DNA from: Moniliophthora roreri
Lineage: Eukaryota; Basidiomycota; Agaricomycetes; Agaricales; Marasmiaceae
NCBI GenBank assembly: GCA_001466705.2
Contig: LATX02000089.1
Span: 620,001-684,000, forward strand
Length of the DNA: 64,000 nt
Reading direction: 5' to 3'
Shown here: one piece after another, positions 11,666 through 21,588 of the stretch
Layout: every line of letters starts with the position of its first letter
Numbering within the stretch: position 1 is the first letter of the stretch
Notes under the pieces: generated by a model
What the model was told of the DNA's origin: nothing
Databases searched by the model: none
What the model saw: only the letters and a program-made list of their open reading frames with translations
Position numbers and translations under genes: made by a program

Positions 11666-13420
11666 TCATTCATTTGCATCCTCTGGACTTGCTATGCTCT
11701 CCCACTTGTCCATCAAAGCTTTGAACCTACGCATAACGCTAGCACCGCCTGCTCCTGGCAAGTCAGCTTTTGCAAAGTCGTGCAGGTCATGGCTGTAGCA
11801 TTTCTAGAGTTGCAGAATCCAGTCAGCATAAACCGGAGTAAAGCCAGGCTTGCAGCGCACCTTGATCAAATCTAAACCGTAACGATTTTCATCCTCGAGT
11901 ATATCAAGTAGATATGCGCATAAAAAGTAGACCTAGGTATCAAGATGTGAGTCGGACGTCATGGAAGATTCGATTAATGAGTGAATTTACCTCTTCAGGA
12001 TTTTTAACGTCTGGCGGGTTGCTAAACAGTGGATTAAAGGCGAAGATTACCTGCACAAGCAGCATTGCCTCCGACATGTCACCCCAACCATTATCGGTAA
12101 CCTTTAATATGTTCACTTCGACTGCAATGCCACGATTGTGAATCCCCCGTAACCGGTCCACTGTCTCTCTGTCGGCATGCCCGTACAGTGCTTCCACTTT
12201 TACAGCCTTCAAGATATGGGATCTTGATTCGACTGCTCTGACCACTGCGTCCAGCACCGGGGGAATGGGTTGAATGTTGTTGGAAGTCTGATCCGAGGGC
12301 CTGACGATAAGTGTTTCCATCCTAGGAAGTAGACTTGCATCCGAAGCAAGTCGATCGAATATGTATGGGAAAGTTGTTCCAGTGATGGTGAAAGTAGTGA
12401 CGAAGGGAGCGAGCTGAAGCATCTCTTCAACGGTGACATCTCTGAATTCAACGTCGAGGAAAGAGATGGTTCGTAATGAGGAGCCTCGCTGCTTCAATAT
12501 TTCTGTGAGAAGGAGTATATCCGTCCTAATACTCAAATTCTTGATCGTCAGGGACGTGATACCTGGACATGATAGCCTCGTCCACCATGTTGGTAAGAAA
12601 TGATCCAATTGAAGACTTCTGAGTCTTGGTAAATGAAAGACGCCTCCATTCTTGGATATCGTCGTGCTTGAACCGGAAAGAACAAGGCTTTCTAGCCGGG
12701 ATGAGCAGCATGACAGAATGGAAGTGAGCTCTGCATTTTCGTAGCTGCTAAGCTCGAGGTGTCGCAGGTTCGACCACACGTTTCCAGAAATGTCACCAGA
12801 CCACAGATCCTCGGCTGATAGAGCTGTGCCTGAGAAGCGCACTGCCCCCACTAATGGTGCTCTTTGGACGCTTTGAATCAAATGATTCAGCGTCCCTGTG
12901 CCTAATTTTCCTCGAAAGTTGATCCCCACTTCAATGTCACATCTGCGCAATGAAGAGAGTCGTGGTTGTAATGGAATGATCGCCGGGACTGGCGCATATC
13001 CATCCAACCTCAAGGATTCCCAATCCTCGCAGCGATCCTGAACAAGGTCATATAGTGGCTGAGCGTCGAATTCTTTCTCGCCATACACAACACCTGTCGA
13101 TACATACACGTGAAGCTTGCTAGTGCCTGATCGACGAAGGGCTTCGATGAGAATGGGGCTTGCATGAGATATATTCTTCGCGTCCGAATCCTTGATGTGG
13201 ATCGAGTTCCAAAGAACGGCGGTGTTGAGTACGATATTGCGCCAGTGTCTAGGTTTTACTGTTAGTTATTGTAGATTCTCTTGCCTAACATTACTCACCC
13301 GCAGACCTGCCCGAGTGTCCATGGTTCTTCTTTCAGAAGAAATGTTCCACCTTGTGGTGCAACACAGAGAAGGAAGATTTGCGATAGTATATCGGCGTTG
13401 AAGGCAGAAGCACTAGACAT
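11666..13420 (-). CDS. F-box/leucine-rich-repeat protein
   Basis: Four exons (13420-13299, 13248-11991, 11932-11861, 11803-11666) with GT-AG introns of 50-58 bp stay in frame and give 529 aa. The N-terminus has the compact Agaricomycete F-box-like pattern: FNADILSQIFLLC, then EPWTLGQVCGHWRNIVLNTA and LWNSI. A long leucine-rich region follows with regular L..L.L spacing (NLRHLELSSYENAELTSIL, LPRLRSLQLDHFLP). Such proteins pair Skp1 binding with a substrate-binding LRR solenoid in SCF ubiquitin ligases. The last two exons (VYFLCAYLLDILEDENRYGL, then KCYSHDLHDFAKADLPGAGG) are inferred from splice sites and an intact frame. A simpler model without the intron at 11933-11990 stops at 11940. The start is the first ATG that precedes the F-box. 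Confidence 0.78.
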
Positions 13421-14946
13421 TCTGATAGGAAGGACCGATGGACGAACTTGAGCGTTGATATAGTGGGCCTGCGGTGGCTATGAAAATTTGTCTCACGCAC
13501 AGCGTCTAGTTGTGCATCTTTGATCGCAGGACCTGAGTGAATATAATAACCTGCGCCGTTGTAACCTGGTTCTATCATGTGAAACTACCGGGAGAAGCAC
13601 GGATAGTTATCCAGTGGCCATGGCATGGCGCTAATAGAACCTGGCAGGTGGATTATCCCGCACGTTGGGGCGTGTTCACTCCTCGAGATGAATAAGGGTC
13701 CCACAGACGTCTGCAGAAATCATATCTCATTCATAGGAATCCAGTCCTAGGTCGTCCCTTCGTGATAATTATGAACTCGTGATGCCTTATCCACAGCAGT
13801 CATCGAAACTCAAAATCTAGAAAGGGTATAAGTATGAGCGCTAACAATGGACCGCCAGAGTCAATGACTTCGTGATCAACATGGTCGAATCCGTCGGTAA
13901 CCCGTCGGTAATCCATCTTCTACCTGGCTCCTTGTACGACACATCCGCTGGAGATTAATTATGATCTAGTGATTAAAATCTTTGAAGCTGTAGAAGAAGA
14001 GAGCAAGACGCTGTGGGTGCCATGACACATCGAGCGAAGGTAAGGTTCTAGGAGGGAGGGTCTCTGGTGCTTGACCTTCGTGTTGATGAGGCTGGCGTGA
14101 TTCAGAAAAGTTAGTACCTTGCTTGACTATGAACAAAGTTGTCGTACTGTTTCGTGTGCATCCGATCCCATGCCTCATCTTCACCAACCTGAATAGTATC
14201 CATGATCTTCCCAGCATCCACTTCTCAACGTTTGAGGATATGGTTTTGACGGTATCACTTCATGAGCATCTGCTCCGTCGAGGTCACTGAAGGAGAATCA
14301 GTATAAAAGTAGTTCACGACCGCAGCAAGCACCTGATGAAATCGAAGCAACCCAGCTGTCGACGGCATGAGCGCAGTGGACAGACGACCTATTGCCTACT
14401 TCATAGGATAAGTCTCGAGACAAACACAGGGGTTCTTCAAATTCAATGGTTGACCTCTAAGGAAATCTAATCGAAACTCACCAATACCCGAGTGACTTTA
14501 CCTGCCGCTCCTAATAGTAAGCGAGTCGGCAAGTAGTATAAAATGTTTTTGTTTTTCCGGGATTTTGACCGGTTTCTGATGAATTTGAGTGAGTGTAACT
14601 TGTCAGTGCAAACTCAAGGATTGACTGACCGTGGCAGGAGAACACAAGTAAGACGGAGATCACTTGTCGTTAACGAAGGTTCGGAGCAAGGCGTAGAGTA
14701 TGTTTGTTCCGAACAAAGTATCGAGTCCGGTACAAGTCCGGTAACGTTAACCGGACCGGTGCATTTTGGGACGCTTCTTGCCTTCCACCACTCTCTTCGG
14801 TCCATGTGAACTGGAGATAAGGTCAAATCCTCGCTCTGCTTCCCAATCTACGTTCAAGCCCAAATTCCAATCGAGCAAAAAACCTGAACATGTTCGTGCT
14901 TGATTCGCGTTTTACAATTATCTCGATGTTGAACTTATTTTTTCTA
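13421..14946. other. Intergenic stretch without a supported gene
   Basis: It lies between the starts of the F-box gene (13420, minus) and the end of the ART-like gene (minus). Short open frames (13966-14217 minus, 14543-14809 plus) have no recognisable features. Near 14724-14760 the motif GTCCGG or its complement occurs in close succession around a near-palindrome centred on AACGTT. This may be a regulatory site or chance. Confidence 0.45.
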
Positions 14947-16314
14947 CTATTGGAATGCACGAGGCAAATACACGCGAATCATCACCATGATTAGAAATAA
15001 AAAGAAGAAGATTATCCCAGAAATAATTCTCCGTGATCGCTCTCTGCACTTTTCGATGCCTAGGTCCAATACCGCTTCTTCTCGAGGCAATTCTTCGAAC
15101 ACATCGAGATCTTGGCTCAACGACAGCTTGTCCCTTTGGACCTGCAGTATTGTGAACTTTGCTCCAGGCGAAAACAAATACTCAATCTTATCGTCTTCGG
15201 TCGACAGATCCGTCACGTACGCAGTCGTATCCCATACCACAGCTCCAGGTTCTGGCTCGACGACGAGCGGAATCCCATTTGAATATTTCATCGCGGCGTC
15301 CTCGCTATCCGTAAACGACCAGGCCGCCTTGGTCGTTATAACTGATCCGGGGGACATAAACGTTTTGAGTGCCTCCTGGAAGTCTCCCTCAAGAGGACGT
15401 AAATCACGGTTCCCGGGAAACTCGAGGAACTCGACACAGAATCTGCCAAGCCCCATCTGGCTGATATCCGGCTGTCCGCTGAAGAGAACGGGTTTGGAAA
15501 GGGTGCAGGTACGGGGAAGAGAGGATGGAGCGGCGCTGAGGAGCGCGTTTTCGGCTTGACTCGATCGGTGAGGTCGGTCTTTGACCTCGTTCAGTTGTTC
15601 CTGGACTTGCTCGAGGGTGCTAGCGGGTTTCATCATGAACGTGTTCATATACGCCTCGTTTGAAGGTGTGAATGATTCCTGGTTTGATTCCCATATCATT
15701 CGTGCGATCGAGGGCAAATCCAACTGTTTTCCGGGGAGAGAGGTGTATTCAAAGACTTTGAAAAACACCTAACAAGCAAATGATGCTGTGGTCCAGTCAT
15801 ATGTCGCCATAGCGAGTTGGTAGCTGTGGGGCGTCCATGGGAAGAGACGTAACCCGGAGTCGCGAATTTCTTGGTCGGTTTTACCCGGCTTGGTTTGATA
15901 CGGTACGTAGTTTGAGGTAATAAGTTGGTTCATATATGAAGTGTCGAGAGAGGAGATATGCGGGAATGGTTTGAAGGAGGCACGAATTTCTTTATTAGCC
16001 CGTTTTACTTGGAACGGGTGCTCGTCACTGGGTACCATGATGGAGAATGACGTCTGGTCATGAACCACAAGGGACAGGTGAACTATTTTGGATGCAGATG
16101 CCAAGTTGTTCTCGAAGTGCATGCGAGCACCGTTGACATCTATGGCCGTTTGATTGATAGTGAACACGGTGATATCAATGAATCCTCGATGCTGGACCAT
16201 GAAGTGATATGACGCTGGTGCAGGCCCACTGCGTGGCGTCCCAATGACTGGTTGTCCATCGCTATACCAGAGAGCCACAGTTTCTGGAGCCTCAACATGA
16301 TCTATTGTCCACAT
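14947..16314 (-). CDS. ADP-ribosyltransferase-like tail-anchored protein with in-frame TAG
   Basis: One frame runs from 16314 to 14947 (about 455 codons), interrupted only by a TAG at 15771-15769. On both sides the sense is continuous (DWTTASFAC, stop, VFFKVFEYTSLPG). No phase-compatible intron of normal length removes it. The second half resembles the R-S-E ADP-ribosyltransferase fold: LFSGQ at the first strand, then ITTKAAWSFTDSEDAAMKYS (the S-T-S-like element), then IEYLFSPGAKFTI (position of the catalytic Glu before the hydrophobic strand). The first Glu of a canonical ExE is Lys here and the strand-1 Arg is not obvious, so activity is uncertain. A C-terminal helix (IISGIIFFFLFLIMVMIRVY) suggests a tail anchor. 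The N-terminal half is not recognised. The stop could be a real nonsense mutation (CAG to TAG is one transition) or a sequence error. Confidence 0.5.
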
Positions 16315-16706
16315 ATTTTGTCCTGATCGAAGATTTATGAGTCTCTAGTATGAAGAAGGTCGCCGTTTCTTACCGATGAGAAGCAGGAAGAAGGGAAGCG
16401 AGTTTAAGTTGACGGTATCCGCACACAGTATTTAAAATGTCTAGGAGTGGCCTAATGTTATCAATTGTAGACGAGTACGGTCGAACAGTAACTTTTTATG
16501 GCAGACAGCATGTTTAGAGGTTGAGAGCTTGCTATTCGGGAGAAAGATAGCTTAATTTATTTATACTGCAAGACGCTGAGCGGTTTACTGCTCGGCTTGG
16601 ATGAAAAATAGACTTCGGAGGTGTAAAGCGACCGGATGGCTGTGCCTGGTACAACATTCCGTTAGAGAAAGGGACTGACCAAAAAGTTGACCAAAAAGTC
16701 AAGAGT

Positions 16707-16799
16707 AGCCCACCGCGAGGGTCGAACTCGCAGCCTTCAGATTTCTTGCAAGCTCCCGCCTTAAGAGTCTGACGCTCTATCCGATTGAGCTAGGCGGGC
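16707..16799 (-). tRNA. tRNA-Lys (anticodon CTT) with intron
   Basis: Read on the minus strand, the acceptor stem GCCCGCC pairs with GGTGGGC with one G-U. The D-arm is GCTC/GAGC. The anticodon stem TCAGA pairs with TCTGA, and the loop is CTCTTAA with anticodon CTT. The T-arm GCGAG TTCGACC CTCGC is canonical. An insert of about 19-20 nt directly 3' of the anticodon, at the usual 37/38 position, is a tRNA intron for removal by the Sen endonuclease. The predicted discriminator base is U, as in yeast tRNA-Lys. It decodes AAG. It stands just left of the border where the transposon-rich DNA begins. Confidence 0.93.
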
Positions 16800-19060
16800 G
16801 TTGAGGATCTCGACAAACAAATGTTCATGGTGCTAAACAAAGGTTTTCAACGTCGGCTCCGCATAGCCAATGCGAGGAGGACGAAGCTTCGTTGGGTTAT
16901 AAATGGACGAAAGGGCTGAAAGGGAAGAGGGGAGGCTCGATCAGTCGTGATGTTCTCATAGGCACGCTTCGAAGGTATCACGGGGCCTCGTGCCACGTGG
17001 GTGAATGACACAGGTCCCGAAACAGCATAACCCCGCTTTTCCTACTTCCTTCGATGTCACCGTTCTGCGTCTATCCAAGCATTATCTGTCCTGCCTCACG
17101 CGTACAGCATAACCTTCAATTGTGTGCTAATTCTAATATTTTCGAGTTTGATTCGTCGAAATGGGATCAATTTGCTGAGGAACTGTTACTGTACTGCGGG
17201 GTGCGTGTCAATTCTAAATCAAACAGAAACTCTGTTTGATTTGCTACTAAACGAAGCTCTCTTCCAGTAGCTAAGGTGGCCGATAACACTCTAGGTGACT
17301 CTAGAATAGCTCCTTTGGTAACTTTTATCATAAATCATAATTGACGTCAGTTATTATTGGAAGTTAGATGGAACATTTTGGTGCCTATCTTGCATGCAAA
17401 TTTTCCATATTTTCAGATTTTAAAGCAAGTACAGGTACCTCTGTCAAAGTGTCCAGATACATCCTGCTTCTGTGATTTGTAAATGACCACAACAGCAAAC
17501 TCACACAAGACATACTATGATGTGTATAGTCATACATGTTTCTTGAAAGGAGTTAAGTGCCTTTCATTATGTACTGCTGCGTTAAAGGTGATACACTTTT
17601 CACAACCACCTCCTTCGACAACACAAATGCTAGCATGTGTCTCCTCCATGACATATGTAAACTGTGTTTGAAATGCCAATGTTCTCAATATTTCCATTCC
17701 CTGATCTTTAGGGCCCAAACATTCATTATATGCTTTTGTTTACACTATGGAAATAGCATCAGGTGCTTGCCTAGCTCTCCTGGGCCTATATGTCGCAGCT
17801 TGAATGTTGCTGTGGTCGCAGAATGCTCATGTCAATGTTGAGTGAGGATGTTGCTGAATGTATAATAATATCCTAGCACCATCTTAGTATACACTGGGAG
17901 CATGGGAAGTCAAGAGACATAACAAGCAATGATTTTGGGGCTACCTGTTGACTTGGCCATATTAGTGACCCAGAGTGTGGTGTAACCACGATACTGCACA
18001 TTCTTGGTATGTCTTACACTATCTCTACCAACAACAGCCTCAGCTTACAGCTTCAACCTTCTAGGGCTACCAAAACCATATTCTCAGCAAAATTGTTATC
18101 CAGAATACTGCAAATGTGACTGTATGTCAGAACAACTGGCATGGCATATATTGAGCATAGAGAGGATATGGTGGCATGAAATATAAATGAACTGCAGATG
18201 AGGGTATGATGTGGACATCTACTCTCTCAAGATGAGATGGAGTCTCTATGGGAAGCCAGGATCATGAGCATTGGGTTTTTTGCATGTGAATAGTAAGCTG
18301 TTGTTCAAGTGTTGTGATAAGGTGAGCTTCAGACCCCATTAGTCCCTGCCATCAGTTGCAAAGCTCAGTGATCATTGCAAAAGAACAGAGAAAGAAGTCA
18401 TGAGCAATAATGGATGGAGACTTTTTCATTAAGTGTCATCTACCATGTATTTACTGTTGTGCAGCATTGACAGGTTTTTTTTCCTGTTACAACATTGGCT
18501 CAAATGTGAGTCCTGTTCCTTAGGGTCCATCCAGAGGGGCAGCAAGCCATATTATTTAGCTGATCCAAATGGTCAAACAAGGTGAAGTTTCCTTGTTACT
18601 GCTGTAATCAGTTGATGAATGGGTTGCAATATTCCAGGTTCTGCACCCTTATCTCCAGGATATCAACCTTATTGAAAGTGCAGAGACTCTTCCCAAATTT
18701 GGACCTGAACTTTGTCTGAAGTGTACTCTGTGCAAGGTGTCTTCCAGGTGTTTGGTTCCTAATCATACAATATGGTTGCTGAAAGATCATTGAGTGGCTT
18801 AGAACATTGTACCAATGACAAACTTGGTCTCACTTTGATCTGGATATGCTTCAATCCCAAAATAAGATTCTCATACTTCATGTCGAGATTTTTCAGTACT
18901 TGCCCCAGTGTGATTGGACTGAGCTCTGCCAAGAAACAGTCTGTAACACTGATGGATCTACCAATGGAAAACCATCACAAGATGATGCTTGGTATCAGTG
19001 GCAGTAATTTGTCTAAGATAAGACTAGTGGAAAACTACCCAAAAGATAACCTCCAAAAGT
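16800..19060. other. Border zone and CpG-poor decayed sequence
   Basis: Up to about 17200 the sequence has ordinary host composition with many CpG. From about 17240 it becomes AT-rich with very few CpG dinucleotides, matching the retrotransposon to its right. A 9-bp hairpin (AATCAAACA...TGTTTGATT) sits at about 17216-17241, on the border. No frame is convincingly coding. A weak TDGSTNGKP-like string near 18950 recalls transposon RNase H but is not enough for a call. Best seen as old mobile-element remains into which the gypsy element inserted. Confidence 0.5.
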
Positions 19061-19065
19061 CTAAC

Positions 19066-20148
19066 TGTTACAAATTCTCCTTATTGTTACTTATGCTTCT
19101 CTTTCCCTTGGACTTATTACACATTCCCAGCCCCCTTTTTATCTCTATCATATGCTTCTCTTTCCATCGGACCAGTACATGTTCCCAGCTCCCTTTTTTA
19201 TCTCTTGCATAAGATTCATATGCCGATGACATCGCTATTTATCAGTAATCACTGACTTCCTTGCTATATCCATATGTAGAGTAAGAACATTTGGTTGTAC
19301 CTGTTTAAGTGCTCAAGCAGAGACTGGATCTCTAGCTTGACCTAGTTAATTCATAAACTTGTGTCTTAAGCCAAGATAAGAGGAACTCTGAACTTCAACA
19401 ACTATTGAACGAACTCACTATGTATGAGGTGTTCTTTTAACATGGTTTTCTCATTGAGAAAACACTTAATCTTCTTGCAAAGACAATTTTTATAAAACTA
19501 TATATAAATTCTAAATTTAAATTATGTCCTCTCAACAAGAATATGCCTGGAGAATACTAAATTTTCAGCAGCAAAAGATACAGAATTTTCAAATTCTGAG
19601 AATTAATAGATAATACAATATATTAGAATAATTTCCATACTGAGAAAACATTAAATTTTCTCTGGTTGAAAATGCTCAGAAAATGCTGATAAGATAAGAT
19701 AAAAATTCTATATTTTCTATTGTGGGAAAGTCAGAGAAAACACTAGGAAAACACTAGGAAAATCATGTGAAAACACTATATTTTAAAGCAGTTCTTAGNT
19801 TTTTTCTCACTATTTTATAAGGCAGAAAATTTAGTATATTTGTAATTAGAAAATTAAAGGATAATTCTATGATTTCATTATTATAAAATAATCAAAAAAC
19901 ACAGACTCTTCTGGAAATTAAAATCCAGAGTATGCTTGCTGTTTTCAATATGTAATGATAACTTGAAACTAATAGAATTTTCTGAGTGTTGTCTGGAAGC
20001 AAATATATAGCAGTATTCTGAGCATATTTTCTTTGTATTAATAGCATAAAAAGAACACCTTGTACATAGTGACTCAAACTTGAACTTGTTGATACTTCAA
20101 CTCTCTTAGTTGAAGTAGTAGTGGCGTTACTACACAAGTAACATAACA
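19066..20148 (+). repeat. 5' LTR, split by a nested CACTA element
   Basis: It matches the 3' LTR over its whole length once the nested element and its duplicated 3 bp (659 bp in total) are removed, leaving exactly 424 bp. It begins TGTTAC and ends ATAACA. The leader begins at 20149. Confidence 0.95.
19416..20071. mobile_element. Non-autonomous CACTA-type element, copy 1
   Basis: 656 bp with inverted ends: left CACTATGTA...AGGTGTTCTTTT, right AAAAGAACACCTTGTACATAGTG (the outer 9 bp are a perfect inverted repeat). It is flanked by the 3-bp duplication ACT (19413-19415, 20072-20074). The unoccupied site is preserved in the 3' LTR. CACTA ends plus a 3-bp target duplication are the signature of the CACTA (CMC/EnSpm) superfamily. 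The interior is AT-rich, has no ORF, and must be mobilised in trans. An N at 19799 marks a point where about 90 bp present in copy 2 are missing. Confidence 0.88.
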
Positions 20149-20209
20149 CAAGGTCAAGCTGATCAATTGCCAACCTCTCAAGGTTTAGGCATCATCTATA
20201 GAAGGAACC

Positions 20210-21588
20210 ATGATGCCGCCAAAGGCAGAACGGCAGCTCGAACAAGACATCGCAGAAGTGGAAGAGCAGAGGTGTGGGTTACAAACCCCATTAATATCAA
20301 ACCCTGGTGGACAAATGATCCCACCATTAACCAGAGCATCCTGCAGAGAGCTTCTGATGCCCTCACAGCAGCCATCGCAGGAGAGGCATCCTCCCACCGA
20401 GACTGTTGAAGAACTCAAAGAAACAAAGAGAACCTTGATCCCCTCATTCACCACCAGTAGATCAGAAGAGAAAGAATCTGCCGACAGTACTTCTCAACAT
20501 ACATTGAAGAAGGAAGAATTGGATATATCGATCACCTCCTTTCCATCAGTGGAGGAACAAGACCCCTTCGAATGACTTCTCACAGCACTCAAGAACAGTC
20601 ACAGATTTAAGAAGACACTCCAGATCAATGAAATGTCCGAAGACAAGAAACCATCTGGGAGTAAGCTGAAGGAAGAACCAGAGCCAGAAGAAACAAAGAT
20701 AGGTTCCACCATGCCTGTACAGGTGATAGCCACCAAAAAGGAAGTTAAGGCAGTGCTACCTAGAGCATTCATAGGGCAATGAAAAGAAGCAAAGAGGTTT
20801 CTTAGAGAGGTCCTGCTGTACATTACCCTCAACCCAAAGACTTTCACAAATGATAGGACAAAGAAGCTCTTCTTGCTTTTCTACATGATGGACAGACCAG
20901 GAGAATTTTGGAAGAATGAGAAAACAGATCTGTTGCTGGTAAAGGACTCTGAAGCTGAGAAGGTCACTTGGGATGAGTTTGTGGAGGAATTTAAATTATC
21001 ATTTGAACTGCTGGACACAGCCCTTGAAGCACAGCAAAAGCTCTGAGATTTGAAAATGAAAGAAAGGGCTGACGAATATATGTATCAATTCTCATACCTC
21101 ACAAAACAAATGGGATATAACGACGCAGCTCAGATTGTAGCATTCAAATGAGGATTACCTAAAAGCCTCATGATGAAGATTATGACGAGGCCAGAAGGGA
21201 AGCCAGAAACTATAAAGGATTGGATGAATGCAGCCATCCTTTTTGATGAAAGTTACAAACAGGCATTGGAAGACAGAAAGACTTGGGATTACAATAATGG
21301 AAGAAACTCCAAGCAAACCTTCCAAAAGAAGGAGGAAACAATGGTAAAGAAGATCACAGAGTTTGACAGAAAGGAATACATGGCCAAAGGACTCTGCTTT
21401 CAATGTGGAAGAAGCAGACATCACATTCGAGACTGCCCTGATGGAGTTAAATGAGAAGGAGCAAAAAGAGAGGAACTGAAGAAGCTTATGAAGGAAGAAA
21501 GATTCACAAGGATCCAGGCTTTAGTAAACGAACAAACCGACGAGGAAAAGAATCAGCTTCTAGATCTTATGGAACAGATGGGTTTTTG
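20210..21588 (+). pseudogene. gag: gag polyprotein of the gypsy element
   Basis: A single frame from ATG 20210 to the stop at 21586-21588 is interrupted by about five TGA codons (for example near 20573, 20779, 21043, 21148 and 21452). It contains a capsid-like region (AKRFLREVLLYITLNPKTF) and a CX2CX4HX4C zinc knuckle (CFQCGRSRHHIRDC, about 21394-21435). At several stops the family normally has Arg, so CGA to TGA changes explain them. Gag forms the virus-like particle and its knuckle packages the element RNA. The pol frame that follows is shifted by -1 relative to gag. Confidence 0.85.

Noticed and set aside
18772..19212. 146-aa frame with a TDGS-like string suggesting a LINE or RNase H
   Set aside because: The motif lies in a different frame from the ORF, is isolated, and runs into the 5' LTR.
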